Shown: positions 36,120 through 48,771, counted from the first letter of the stretch. The stretch: 64,000 nucleotides of DNA from Epiperipatus broadwayi (GCA_028023455.1 JAQFVV010000017.1:2957501-3021500), one strand, 5' to 3'. The notes: a model not told the origin generated them from the letters alone. Numbers and translations are program-made.

Positions 36120-39100
36120 ACATATATATATATATGACCATCTTGTAAATTCTAATTTTAATATTTATTTAGCTTATGGATTTTTTTGATAGTTTTATTA
36201 TTTACAAAATATCATAAAAGAATATGTAGAGATTCTCAGAAGAATATAGTCCTTTAATTCTATGATAGCAGCCATAGATTCAATAATCATTAGCAATTTG
36301 GTTCATAGTTGTGTTTGCTCACATTTACATAGATCAATGACTGATAATTGATGAGATTACAGGCACATCTAGAAAAATTCAATCCAGTTAGCTTTATTGT
36401 TGGATATGAATATAAAAATTTGGTCAGAGCACCATAAGAAATTCCATTTTTGATACCATCCAACAAAAGGATAATCTTGGTTTGACATGAGTCTAAGGTG
36501 ATGAAACTATTCCCTGATTTAATGGAATATCCAATTTGCTTATCAGCTTTTTATATCTTTTTCTAGAAGCAAAGTCTAATATCTGGTGGAGTAATACATT
36601 TTAAAAAAATCAGAAAGGTATGTAAAAAAGTAGATTTGAGTATAACAGCAATATTATTTATGATAATATTTGATTAGTATTCAGAAATTTAGTGCGAAAA
36701 CTTTTTTTTTCAGAATTTATCAGTATACTATTCTAATGCTAATGAGGCTGTCTGTATAGTATTTGTATCTCAACACCAAGTGTGTTAGCTAGATTTCCAA
36801 AGAGATTATTCTTAGTCAGTAATTTTGATCTAACCTTAGCTAAATAGGGATAATCATTCATTCTATGATCCAAGATTACTTTTAAATAGCATGGATTAGA
36901 ACTGTGCTTTAATCTTTAGTTACAAAAGATTATTCAGTTTACAAGATGACTCCCTGGTGTTTAAAAGACAAATTGATGTTGTCTTCATTGGAATAGGAAT
37001 ATGATGCCTATCTTTGAAAAATTTCCAAACTTTTCATATACTTATTGAGAGACTTTTATATTTCTAACAGATCTTTTTGAGAAGTCAAAAACTTTTATAT
37101 TTTTGAAAATGATTATTTTTGAGTAGTCAAACCATTACCATCATCAATGAATTTTACATGAAGAGCATTTATTCTTTTGACATAACACAAATCCCATTAT
37201 AGAGCAAACTTCATATTAATAACAATAATAATGATAAGAAATAGTCATACAGATTTGTAATAAAACAGGATAAATATATGATAAACTTGAATAAAATTCA
37301 TAATTCAAAAGCATTTATATTTCATTCATATAGGATATAATTTGTTCCAGTTATTTAGTACAAGTGATAATTTTAGAGTAAGAGTAATGAATATGCCAAT
37401 AATATTTTTATTTTAAAAGTACATAATCATGTAATAAATAAGACTATAATCTTAATTTCACTGAGTTAGGAAATATCTTTTCTGACCCTAATATGAATTA
37501 AATATAAAATGTCTTTCTTCTGTGTAATGTCTATCCTGCAGTTACACTAATGATAAGCAAATAAATGACATTTAAAATTCAGGTAAGAAATTTCCAATTT
37601 TTGCAGGTTCTTCTATCTGAAATTAAACAGTATATTCTTACAAAAAAAAAAGATCAATTCTTAAAAAAACCATTTTCATTTTTTTAAAAAACTTTTAAAC
37701 TAAATGCATTTTTTTTTTAGAAAAACATATGTTGCTCAAGAATATTCAAACAGTTTAAATTTTTTTAAGAAATGTATTCTCAGCATGTCATAAGGTTATG
37801 AGCAAAGACATTTTTACTCTATTAATAACTGCTTTAAAATACCAACAATAGTATAAAGTCTTTAGCAATCTTAATATTCCGATAAATTAAATAGATAGTA
37901 TTGTCTATTATTCATGAAAAATAAGAATCAATAAAGGTTCTTAAGTAATGATGTTGAGTCATGAAGAATTCCCTCAAAGTGTACATTTTATATAAAAATA
38001 ACTACAATTATTGTCAAATATTTAGATAAAATTTTCATTATGTTTCTTGGCTATGTAGATTTTAAACTTCTTTTAGTAATTCCAGCTTAGAACTTCAATG
38101 CCTGAAGAAAATTGCTTAGCTGTATATGTTTAACTTTAAGCTAAATAAAAATTTGTTATAAACAATTAAACTGAATAAAAATAAATTATTAATCAAGTAA
38201 ATGTGCCCAGTTAAAATTTCCCAAGTTGAGTAAAAATATTAAAGTAAGAAGTAACAAGGAAGTAAGCACATGTGTGCAAGTTTTTGATATTTATATTGTT
38301 GATCAAACATGTGATTAATTTTGTTGGATAAAATTTACATTTAGATCCATCCCTTCCTTGACCTTAATTTGTTAAGGTTTAAAGATTATCTGATATCCTG
38401 GTAGACATCACTAAAAATAAGTGCATTTACATAATTGTCTAGAATTTTTAATGTTACATTTTAAGACAACTATTTATAAAACTAAAAATTATTACAATAA
38501 AAATAAAACAAAATATTATATAATAAAGTACATTACTTTTAAATAAAACATTAATTTATATAATTTTTTTTAAACACACACATACAATATTCAATAAAAG
38601 AGAATTTTCCCCAGAATATTTTTTTTAAATAAGACTTTTTAAAATAAATATTTAACAATAACTTTTAGTATTGCAACCAGAAAGTTAAAATTGAAATTTA
38701 TTATCCAAGCACACTCTTACACATTTACTAATGCTTTGTTTTATTTAAAATTAATAGCTTCTACTAATAAATTAATTATTTAGTTTCTGTAATTAATTAA
38801 CTAAAACTTATTTCTTGACTTAATCTTTATTACAACTGATATTAAGAAAAATAACTTTTTATTAGCAAACAACTTAAATAAAATGCATTTTTAAAAGCAA
38901 GTAATTTAAATACAAATAATGAGCTTTAAAGTTTAACTCTAACATTGATTTTTACACATTAGTATCTTTATTAAAATAGTTTTGACTCTTAATATTTTTC
39001 TAACATTAGCTTATTAATATTTAGCATAAGAATATCCCAAAACTAGGCAATTGAAAGTTATCTACAACTACATAGGAGTTTAAACATACAATAAGATATT

Positions 39101-39197
39101 AAAAATAACTTTTAAAGTAATGGAAACTTAAGAAAGCTCTTACAAAATAATTTATAGAAGGCATTAATATTTGAATATCAATTCCTAACAAGTTGAA
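36120..39197. other. Long featureless AT-rich stretch
   Basis: Three kilobases with no supported gene, repeat or RNA. It could be unique intergenic or intronic DNA. Confidence 0.55.
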
Positions 39198-39650
39198 ATT
39201 ACTGTTGACTTTCAATTTTTTTACCAACAGTTGAATTGTTTTTATATACAGAAAGAATGAACTTGACTAACATATTCTCATTGATTATAAGAAGTTCAAA
39301 CAATGCTAAGATCTAATTTAAGTTAAAACTTTTAAAAATGTAAAAGGATTTGGAAGATAAAAATATATTGATAATGTATTATCTATATTTAAACTAATCA
39401 CAATCTGATTAGAATCAGCAATTGAAATTCATTATTTTTTGAATAAAATTACTGTTGACTTTTTTTTTTTTTTACCAACAGTCAAATTGTTTTTATACAT
39501 GTAAGAATTAGGAATAAACTTGACTAACTCATTCTCACATTCTCATTGATTATAAAAAGTTCAAACAATGCTAAGATCTAATTTACAGTTAAAACTTTTA
39601 AAAATGTTAAAAGGATTTGGAAGATAAAAATATATTGATAATATATTCTC
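39198..39650. repeat. Direct duplication, ~250-bp period
   Basis: ATTACTGTTGACTT...ACCAACAGT starts at 39198 and 39448. The copies then share TTCAAACAATGCTAAGATC and AAAAGGATTTGGAAGATAA. They are diverged by small indels. Confidence 0.85.
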
Positions 39651-40142
39651 TGATTTACAGATAAGATAGTTTCAGATTTTTCTAGATGTGTGTAATATAA
39701 ATATATATTAGGTGCTATTACGTAAAAATTGCTATGGAGGTGAAATAAAAACATAAAAAAGAAGTGTGCTTTTGTTCCTAAAAAAGTTACACTTCATCAC
39801 TGATATATATGTGTATTAAAAGCATAAACTTAAACTAGTCAATAAATAATCAAAATTTCCCCAAATTCACAACTCAACTAGCCAAAAAATACCCTCTAAA
39901 ACACAGCCAAATAAATATCTTAGTTTTGCTTTATATATCCATGAAAAAGATACAGCCAGTATTTTTTCATGGATATATAAAGCAGAACTAAGATATTTAT
40001 TTCTAACCCTAATTTTATGAACTTTTATTCTTACATTTAAGCTCAAAGTACTCTGATTTATATATACCTCACACCAGGAATAGACTTTCTGTCAAAAATT
40101 TCTTTTGTAACAATAAATTTTTCAAAGCAATATTCCTTTTCA

Positions 40143-40446
40143 AAGCAATTTTCTTATTTCCAAACAAATTACTATTTTACATACAACTTTATAAGAAGAC
40201 AATTTAAAGCATAAAAAAATCCTTTACATCATTACAAATATTATTACTATTAAATAAAATACTCTTAACAAATTTATAAGAGTAGCAAATGTTGGGTACT
40301 CTTATAAATTTGTTAAAAGTATTTTATTTAATAGTAATAATATTTGTAATGATGTAAAGGATAAAGAAAAATAGATTTTATTTCTTTGCCAGTTAAATTG
40401 TCAATTGTATGTAAAAATAGAATTTATTTGGAAATAAGAAAATTGT
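40143..40446. repeat. Long palindrome (~140-bp arms, short loop)
   Basis: The inner arms ATCATTACAAATATTATTAC...AAATTTATAAGAGTA (to 40285) and TACTCTTATAAATTTG... (from 40298) are near-perfect complements with a ~12-bp loop. Pairing extends, with indels, to AATTTTCTTATTTCCAAA at 40148 and TTTGGAAATAAGAAAATT at 40428. Confidence 0.85.
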
Positions 40447-40559
40447 CTAGTAATGGGACATTACATTGAATAATTTATTAAATAATACAAAGGAAATCTT
40501 TGATAGGAAGACTATTCCTGGTGTTGTGTATATTATCCCTTGTTTTTATAAGTCAGAGT

Positions 40560-40802
40560 AATTTGAATTTAAATAAAAGAATAAAGGTAGATAGAAGTTG
40601 GGTTAAAGATAAATATCTTAGTCCTGTTTTATATAGCTATGAAAAAGATACAGACCACTCTATTAAGTTTAATGAAGTTAAGGTTGTCTTCTTTGAGAGA
40701 AATGAAATTAAAAAAAGAATTAAGGAATGTTTATTATTAAAAATTTATGATTCTGAAGCAATTACCTTATTGAAAAGATCTTTTAATATTAAGGGTGGGT
40801 AG
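40560..40802 (+). pseudogene. Penelope-like GIY-YIG endonuclease, C-terminal fragment
   Basis: The open frame contains LNKRIK, SPVLYSYEKDTDHSIKF, NEVKVVFFERNE and KKRIKECLLLKIY. This matches the GIY-YIG domain end of Penelope-like elements: R---H, S-L--H--DT-HSI-F, V-I, then the R--E---I helix containing the catalytic Glu. The GIY/YIG strands are absent. The hydrophobic stretch at the start of the frame (from 40500) is outside the homologous part and is probably not a real signal peptide. Confidence 0.65.
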
Positions 40803-40950
40803 GAGGTAAATGGAATTGTGGGTAATGTATATTTAAAGTCTACTTGTAGTAGTGAAACCATTGGTTGTGTTTTAGAGTTTATTTTTTGGCTAGTCTGGCC
40901 GAGTTGTGGATTTGGGATAATTTTGATTATATACATATATATAGTCATTA

Positions 40951-42772
40951 ATGTCCATAATGTTGTTTAAAAATGTTATAAATTCTCAATCAAATGATAA
41001 GTTGTACATAACTTGAAGTAATAGATAACTCATTGCTATAGAACTTAATTTAATATCATCTAATCGATCTCCTAATATAAATTCTTCTCAAAATGCCATT
41101 TTTTAAAGTGGTCATATGACAAGGAATGTTCTACAGTTTTATACACCCTCTAGTGGCCATTACTAAAAATAAACTCATGAAAAAATAATAATAAAAATAT
41201 GAAATATTAAATTAAATTTTTTATCAATAAGTTGTCTATCATTTATTTATTAAGAGTTTATAAGTATATATGAGTCTGAATTTTTGTATATATAATTAAA
41301 GGATGAAAATATAATTGCACAAATTTAAAATGTCATAGCAGTTAGAAAAGAGATATGACAGATGGCAGTTTTGGTTCAAAATGATTACGTACTATATTAA
41401 AATTAGAAAATAAGAGTATGAGAGAAAAGAAACAGGAGTAGGCAGAAGAAAATGTTTTCATTGGAAATAGTATCTAACATTTGAAGAGATATTTATTGCT
41501 TATTCAAAATTATTCTAAAGACATTTCATTATCCATTTAATTACAAATCCCTTCAGTGCCTGGGTTTCTCTATATTACCTTAAGCATTGAAATATAATGA
41601 AAAATTTTTCATGTAATAATTTAGAAAAAATGTCATCCATCATGTAATTAGATGACAAACAATTAAAACTCCCATTGCAAGCTGGATCCACGTAATCTAG
41701 TAACGAGAATAATAATATTTGTCTGGCCTTTGTTAAAAGCCAAAAATGGAAGTGATTTTTAGATTAATATTCTAGCTGTTATGAATAATGAATCTGGCAG
41801 ATACTTTATATGTGTGAAAATTTAACTTTTTGATTTTTTATAAGCAATCAAGCATTTCCCACAGGAAATTACATAAATTAATTTAAAGATAGATATGAAA
41901 ATATAATGGGATTTTTTAATGAAATTATTAAGATAAAATTTCAGCTGTGAAAATTTTTATTCCTAATGTTATTTTTAGATCACATAGTTACAGTTTGCAT
42001 TTCCAATTTTAATTATTTGTCTCTAGATTACATCCCTGCAAAAATTCTATTTAGATTATTTCTCACAAAAAAATCACATTATATTTTAATGTCTATATAT
42101 ATTGAATATATATTCACTGTATATATACCATAGAATATATCTAAACAGATGCTAAAAATGCCTACTGTTTTTACAATCAAACTATTATATATTAATCGAT
42201 ACATCATTACATAAATGATACTGTATTCAAAAATAAATAAGAATATTTAAACATATCTGCAAACTCCTTTCATGCTATGACCACAGATTGTTACACTAGG
42301 AGTGAATTTGTTTTTATTCTGTGATCTGTGACTCTATTCACAAAGTCACAGCATGCATGCATATTTATGGACTTTGTGTACTTTGTATTTCATACCTTAG
42401 TTATGGTTAAAATAGTATTTGAACATATCATGTATAAACTTTGTGACTTCTACCAGCTACTATTTGTTTCTATTGATAATACTTAGTTAATAATTAATAC
42501 TAAATCGAATTATATCATTATTATTTTAAAAAGCTTAAGAAAAATTCAGTTTTTTTGAAAAAAAATATAAAAAAAAGAGGCGTAAAATAAAATTATATGT
42601 AATTACTTGCTTTAAAAATGTCTACCAGTAAAATAAAATTAGTATTTAATTAACTGGAAAACAGCTAAAATATTAATTAAATTTTCGTTTCATTAGCAAC
42701 CAGACAAATTTTTATGCAAATTATAAATTTTTTATTATTATTTACTTTTAATGATTGCCTACGGTTAGTCGT
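40951..42772. other. No recognisable feature
   Basis: AT-rich; no supported gene, repeat or RNA. Confidence 0.5.
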
Positions 42773-42785
42773 GGGGGGGGGGGGG
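42773..42785. repeat. (G)13 homopolymer
   Basis: Thirteen G in a row, followed at once by an A-rich run. Striking in such AT-rich DNA. Confidence 0.95.
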
Positions 42786-43632
42786 AACCAAAAAAAAAAA
42801 GTAAAATGCTACATATTGGATAACACATGAATGTCCTTGTGTATATCAGCAATAAAAAAGTGAAATATTTTAATCATAATTAGTACATAAATATTGACTT
42901 ACAAAAAATATATAATATGGTAAATAAATAATAATTAAAATCATCATCATCATCTTTTTCGATCATTATCGATCCACCGCAGAATGAAGGCTTTTCCAAA
43001 TTCAATCCATTTTCTCCAACTTTTAGCCTCTTTTCTCCACATCATACCAGCACACTTTCTTATTTCATTTACCCATCTCACATGCAGTCTCTCTCTAGCT
43101 CTTTTAAAATCTCTTGGAATATAATTTAAAATTTCAACTGTCCATCTATTATCATTTTTTAGCAATATGTCCAATCCTATTCAACTCCAGTCTCTTAATT
43201 CTTTCAATAATGTCAGTAACACCTCTTTGTTCTCTTACCCATGTGCTTCATTTTTAATCTCGTCTTATTATTCCTAATATGCTCCTCTCCATATCTCTTT
43301 GAGTGGTCTGAAGTCTTTGTATTGCTCTTCTGTTAAGTGTCCAAGTCTCAGATCCATAAGAACTGGTAAAATACATTTATTAAAAGTCTTTCTTTTCAAA
43401 CATATAGGCATATTTTCTTTTAGTATCAAGTTATTTCTACTAAAAGCACGTCAACCAAGTTTAATTCTATGATTAACTTCATCCATTATGTTTACATCTG
43501 TATTAATAATCTGACCAAGGTATTTGTAACTGTTAACTTCTTTGAACTCATCATAATCAATCTTTATTTTCATATTTTTAGAAAATTAATTAAACATTAC
43601 TTTAGTCTTTTCCTGAAGGTTTGTAATGATGG

Positions 43633-44093
43633 TATTGTAGCTGTATTTTTATATTGGATTATTTCCATCATCTAATATGTGTGTTGAATGTCTTTAGAAA
43701 AATTTAATTTTATTTAAATATTCCAAATGTATTCAACTGTTAGTAATTTCACAGCAAACAGGTTAGTATATGCACAACGTTTTGAGAGGTATTTTTCTCC
43801 TCTCTTCTTCAGGTGTTTCTGGCCTGACCACATTACATTAAAATTCAATAATCAATAATTTAAGGACCCAGGTTCAAATCCCTTGCTAGTACTGTCACTG
43901 GTCAGGCCAGCAACACCTGAAGAAGAGGAGAGAAAAATACCTCTTGAAACGTTGTGCATATACTAACATGTTTGCTGTGATATTACTAACAGTTGAATGC
44001 ATTTGGAATATTTAAATAAAATTAAACATTTCTAAAGACATTCAACACACATATTACATGATGGAAATAGTCCAATATAAAAATACAATTACT
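43633..44093. mobile_element. SINE2 inverted pair (hairpin, ~195-bp arms)
   Basis: Left arm 43633-43838 and right arm about 43895-44093 are reverse complements with few differences. The ~55-bp spacer holds the tRNA-derived B box CAGGTTCAAATCCC (43872-43885), a perfect match to GGTTCAANTCC. Each arm carries CTGAAGA...CCTCT...AAACGTTGTGC, the hammerhead-like segment, then ACAGTTGAAT...TTTCTAAAGAC. It sits inside the RTE fossil, so it inserted later. Confidence 0.8.
43905..43965 (+). ncRNA. Hammerhead-like motif in SINE2
   Basis: CTGAAGA (43917-43923), stem II AGAGG/CCTCT with a ~11-nt loop, one unpaired T, GAAA (43946-43949), then CGTT. The flanks CAAC and GTTG could pair as stem I or III. The left-arm copy (TCTTCAG at 43806-43812) has AAAA instead of GAAA. 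The unpaired T makes this less certain than the R1 and R2 motifs. Confidence 0.5.
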
Positions 44094-44594
44094 TTAGTTT
44101 TTTTAACATTTATCTTTAGTCCTACTTTCATCTGATAACTTCTGCAACATTTCCTGCAGTTCTAAATCATTATTTGTAAAAACAACTACTACATCTGAAA
44201 AATCTAGATGACTTAAGTAATCTCCATTTATTTTTATTCTCTTAGCTTCTCATTTTAATCCAAAAAATAATTGCAAAACTTCTTTAAAAAGTTTGGGAGA
44301 TATTGAGTCACCTTGTCTTACATCCTTCTCAATGTTAACCTTCCTATAATCATTATGTAATCTAATTGTTGCTGTTGCATTTTTATAAATATTCTTCAGG
44401 ATAAAACAGGATCCTAACCTACACCTTGATGATCTAATGCTTTAATCACTGAAGAAATGCTTATAGAATCAAATGCCTTTTTATAGTTTACAAATCCAAA
44501 GCATAATGGAAACTCATATTCTTTGATCCTTTCTATAACTTCTCTCAATTCTCGGATATTATACACTATACCAAAAACACTTAAATCCAATTTG

Positions 44595-44598
<4 letters not shown>

Positions 44599-44635
<37 letters not shown>

Positions 44636-44647
44636 TTAATAAGAAAG

Positions 44648-44681
<34 letters not shown>

Positions 44682-44696
44682 CTTTCTTATTAAATT
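44599..44696. repeat. (TA)n arrays with an AT-cored perfect palindrome
   Basis: A TA array (44599-44630), then AAATTTAATAAGAAAGTT, a second TA array, and AACTTTCTTATTAAATT, so 44633-44696 is one palindrome. Likely to extrude as a cruciform. Confidence 0.93.
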
Positions 44697-44710
44697 GCCA
44701 AATCCAAATA

Positions 44711-46352
44711 ATATTAATATCATTTATGTTCTTTATTAATTTTTACAATGCTTTTTACAAGCCATTATTTATGGTTTTGATTGACTCAGCAATCTTCTTC
44801 ACAACTTTTAAACCCACTATTGATAGTTTTAATTGCACCAGCAATCTTCTTCAGGTCTTTTAAACCCACCAACCCATCAATAATGGGCTGTTAAAAGCAT
44901 TGTAAAAAGTAATGGTAGTGTTCTGTTCTATTATGTCAGCCGCTTGACAGTGTTGATGCTAAGCAAAAACACATAGATATAATGTTCCCAGGCCAGCAAT
45001 TCTATACAACTATTAACTTTATTTTTGAAATAGGAAATAAAAGTAAATTATATTACAATTTACACAAAATTAAAAAATTCAAACAAAATATAAAAATGAA
45101 AGACAACTTTTTGGACTTTTAGGGACAGTAATTAATCAGAGATTGTTTTTATGTGTGTGGGTTGATAAAAAATTACATTGCTTTTTAATAGCAAATAATA
45201 GTACATTAGAAGCTTTTTTGGACAGGAATTAATCAGAGACTGGATTTTGGGTGGGAGGGGGTGGCTATAAAAAATTATGTTCCTTTTTTAATAGAAAATA
45301 AGAGTAAATTTTAGTCTTTTTTGGGACATTAATTAATCATTCACTGTGTTTTGAAATCAAAATCAATTATATTACAACTTCCACAAAATTTAAAAATTCA
45401 AACAAAATGTTTAAAATGAAAGCTGACTTTGAGTTTTTGGGACAGTAATTAATCAGAGACTGGCATTTTTGTCTGCATGTGTCTATATACAAAGTTACTT
45501 CACTTTTTTAATAACAAATAATAGTAAATATAGTGGAAAATTTATGGTACTTTTCTAATAAGAAATAAAAGTAAATTTTACCCTTTCTTAGCTAGTTTTT
45601 TAATCAGACTCTGCATTTTGGGGAAAAAGTAAAGTCAATTGCAATTTACTTACTAAACTTAATAATTATAACAAACTATTATCATGAAAGCCAACTCCTG
45701 TGTCTGGCAATTGCCAATTTTTAGAGTTCAAAGCAGTCATCTTACTTGTCTCGGACAATTTTTTGCAGATACGTTACAAACATCGGAATCTTTGAAATAG
45801 TGCTGTGCCACATCCTAAAATCCAATTTGTGAGGTTTACACAGCCCTGATGGAACAGTGATGACACTGTTAAAACTGTTAGAAGGCACCAGTAGATCAGT
45901 TCACATGATAAAAAAGTTGGACCTGAAAAGTTCAATTATTTTGACATGATGCAGTCAACACACCCTCACATGATACTGTAGCAAAAACAAACAACAGAGC
46001 ATTGTAATAACATGCATAGCAAGCAACTACAGCAGCCAGTGAAGGCATTTTTCTGTACTTTTAGCATAGAAGGAAGCCACAGTGGTAGCCAGCAGCTGAA
46101 TAAATGGTCTCTTTTTGTGTTTTATCATAGAAATAAGTCTATAGGCTTGGCTGCAACCACAGAAATGGCATATTTCTAGCAATTTAGCTAGAAATAGTGC
46201 CATCAAGTGGCTGATATGATAGAACAGAACACTACCAAAATAATAAAGCACATAGAAGTTCTGAAGAATATTGCTAGGGTAATCGAAACCATCGATAGTG
46301 GGTTATAAAAAGCAAAAAGTAATAAAGAATATAAATGATATTTATATTAAAA
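44711..46352. mobile_element. Non-autonomous TIR element D (~1.6 kb)
   Basis: The left end ATATCATTTATGTTCTTTATTA and right end (complement of GTAATAAAGAATATAAATGATA) match. The arms continue with AACCCACTAT-GAT-GTTT, CAGCAATCTTCTTCA (twice on the left), and TAGTGTTCTGTTCTATTATGTCAGCC (44921) against its complement at 46205-46235. Arms are about 150-250 bp with internal duplications. The interior has four diverged ~120-bp repeats with GGACAGTAATTAATCAGAGA (45123-45470) and no transposase that I recognise. Confidence 0.7.
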
Positions 46353-46374
46353 TATGTAATATAAATAAAATGTC

Positions 46375-46660
46375 CATTAATTAAAACAAAATTGTAATTA
46401 TAATAAAAATAATAAATTTAACTGTAACAAAGTATTATAAACAATTCTTAAACCTGCAGAAGTACCTTCAGTTAATTTCTTAAACCTGCCTCATCTGTGG
46501 ATTTAAGGATTGTTTATAATAGTTCAATACCGTTAAATTTATTATTTTGCAGTTGAGACAGGTTTAAGAAATTAATCGAAAGTACTTCTGTGGATTTAAG
46601 GATTGTTTATAATAGTTAGTTACCGTTAAATTTATTATTTTTATTATAATTATATTAAAA
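46375..46660. repeat. Inverted repeat with a duplicated arm segment
   Basis: CAGGTTTAAGAAATTAA...GTACTTCTG on the plus strand (46560-46595) is matched on the minus strand at 46450-46490. TTAAGGATTGTTTATAATAG occurs at 46503 and 46598. Next to element D; unclassified. Confidence 0.7.
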
Positions 46661-47094
46661 TATGTATAAAAGTATTTTAAAATTTCTAAGCATTAACCAC
46701 TGCCGAGATGCTTTTATATATGTGATATCTTTATTTTTGATCATGAAGAAATAATAATTGATGTTTTAAAAGAGTTTGAAAGATGAAGAGAAAGAAATAA
46801 ATTATAAAGAGAAACATTTAAAAGTTTTTATAAAATAGAAAAAGAACTTAGTAAAAGTGTCAAAATCATCTTCTGCAATCTTGTATAAAGTATGCATTAG
46901 ATATAATCCTATATATATTATTACAATCCAATTTAATTACATTTAATGTAATTGATTAAGATATTTACTAGTGCAGTTTTAAACTGTAATTCTAAACAGA
47001 TAGTAATCACCACTACACATGCGATGTGCTATCACATTAGAAATATTATATTTTTATATACACTGTCCACATGACATTAAATATGTTAGTGAAT
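46661..47094. other. No recognisable feature
   Basis: AT-rich spacer. Confidence 0.45.
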
Positions 47095-47640
47095 ATTACT
47101 AATCATTTATTAAACGAGATTATTGTACTATTTTCAACAATATATAAATTGTAATCTGAATTAAAGATTAATAAATTTATTCTTAAATATAAATGCATCA
47201 TATGTAACTCTATCTTTTTGTTCCACGCTTAACTTTTATCTCATATATATATTTAAACGGCTACTTTACTACACCACATTCATCTAGGGTAAAAGGCAAA
47301 TGACCCCTAAAGTGCACTTCTATTGAAACTACTCTTTAGTTGATAGAGATCACACCCTCTCGCATATCTTTATTATTTAATATTTATCCTGGGCTGTAAA
47401 TGATATAACAATTTCCAAATTAATAAATGGTTAGTAATAATCACTAAAACTCATCAAATTAGTGTGTGCAATAAATAAAACCTTTGTAAACTTAATTATT
47501 GAAAATTGCTACAAATAAATAGTAAACAGTTGTGTTGAAGAGGGTGTTTGATCTGGGTCGACTGAAGAGTGCTATTTCTGCTTGAAATGCATTTTGATAG
47601 TTATTTACCTCTTTTCAGATATTTTATATTAACAGTAGTG
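47095..47640. mobile_element. Retrozyme-like family R2, inverted pair
   Basis: A decayed minus-strand hammerhead (47296-47360; CUGAUGA reads CTAAAGA) faces a plus-strand one at 47549-47600. Shared R2 blocks include AATCATTTATTAA (47102) and TAAATGGTTAGTAATAATCAC (47425). Confidence 0.6.
47549..47600 (+). ncRNA. Hammerhead ribozyme motif (R2)
   Basis: GATCTGGGTCGA, CTGAAGA (47562-47568), stem II region, GAAA (47584-47587), palindromic TGCA, cleavage site expected at ATT, then TTGAT. Core boxes are intact; the stem II 3' side is mutated, so pairing is weak. Confidence 0.58.
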
Positions 47641-48771
47641 AAGCAAAGTAAACATTTTAAAAGTATATCCAAGATTCTATATATATAAAAGTTCAGATGC
47701 GTGATATTTTGCGCAAACATTGATTGATTGGCATGCTTTATAGTTTATATAAAACTATCTTTCAATCGATCCGCTTTTTATTACTAAGGCTTTTCCGTGG
47801 AGTAACCGCACATGTTTATATATATATAATCTAACATATTTTCTTTAGAAAATGCAATATGGAATTGTAGTTTTTATTACTATTAATATGAAAACGTAAA
47901 TACATTTTTTCCCGTCAATAAACATTAATATTTAGTTTTAAAATAAGACGAGCTAAACAGTATAATTTGAATTATTAACTTTTGTACATGTTTTTTCTTA
48001 TTGAAAAAATAATAATAATAAAATTATTCAATTAAAAATTAGTTTGACTTTTAATTAAGGGATGTATAAAAAAAAATGTCTCCAGTATTCTGTGAGGGGT
48101 TTTAATCTGCCATCCTTTTAGTCATTTTTTATTTAATCTAAGTTTAATTAGCTCGCTTGTTTAACCTACAAAGCTGCTGCCTAGATTACTGGCCCAATTT
48201 TAATTTGTACGCGGATCTATTAACTAAAGTGATAGTTAAGTGACAGTCTTAATTGTTGCAATGTGTTAATGGAAATATCAGCTGGAAAAAGTTAAAATTT
48301 CAATCCTCCATCTTCCAAAATTCTAATAAAACGTTAATTATACTCGATAGCATAGTAAAGTTGATGTAGTGAAATGGGATTTCTAGACTGAATATTTACA
48401 TTCCTTCTATATATATATATATGCACAAGAAAACGAATGGGTTAGCTCAATAGTATAATTTATTGATAATTGGGTTTATGATCATTTTTTTAAGACTATA
48501 AATAACCACATTATTAATCTTAAGAAAACTAAATCAGCAGTACTTGTTATAAAGACATGAACTGTCTGTCAGTAATGGCCAGAGACTAACGTTCAATATT
48601 AATGAGTTAGTAGTCATAGCATATTTTTTATAGTCAGTCCACTGCAGTATACAAAATAAGGGGGAAATTATTATTTCAGTAAAAATCATAATAGTGGGTT
48701 ATGTGTCAAAGATAATTAACCAAATGTGGGATTGAAAATATAATCTATATATTGACAGTATATACACATAT
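47641..48771. other. No recognisable feature
   Basis: AT-rich; no supported gene or repeat. Confidence 0.5.

Larger units (their letters stand above)
39757..40950. mobile_element. Penelope-like element cluster with nested inverted repeats
   Basis: The 3'-region block GTGTTTTAGAG...TTTTTTGGCTAGT is on the minus strand at 39841-39900 and on the plus strand at 40867-40900. The coding-end block AAATATCTTAG...TATGAAAAAGATACAG occurs at 39909-39951 (+), 39965-40003 (-) and 40607-40652 (+). The 39909-40003 part makes a ~40-bp-arm hairpin. The cluster is an inverted, rearranged Penelope-like dimer. A GAAGTGT/ACACTTC hairpin next to TGATGA at 39769-39812 may be a decayed hammerhead. Confidence 0.65.
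42942..44590 (-). pseudogene. RTE-like LINE, RT to 3' end, interrupted by an inverted SINE2 pair
   Basis: Minus strand from about 44590: RT motif A as FGFVNYKKAFDS (about 44480-44520), motif B as VRQGDSISPKLF (about 44290-44325), motif C as DFSDVVVV (44184-44210) where FADD is expected, so catalysis is lost. After the SINE2 insertion (43633-44093) come the region encoding LPVLTYGSETWT-like residues (near 43340-43370), the WAGH region and NRWTVEILNYIPRDFKR (about 43080-43160), ending with ATTGATAATGATCGAAAAAG and (GAT)4. This is the most complete RTE copy in the window. Confidence 0.85.

Noticed and set aside
40500-40590. A signal peptide at the start of the 100-codon frame.
   Set aside because: The hydrophobic start precedes Penelope endonuclease homology and lies next to the palindrome; a secreted protein is not supported.
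46027-46251. A 74-codon Cys/Tyr-rich frame.
   Set aside because: It overlaps the inverted arm of element D and has no recognisable domain.
46440-46600. A hammerhead in the inverted repeat with CGAAAGTACTTCTG.
   Set aside because: GAAA follows a plausible hairpin, but no CUGANGA box stands at the foot of that hairpin in either copy.
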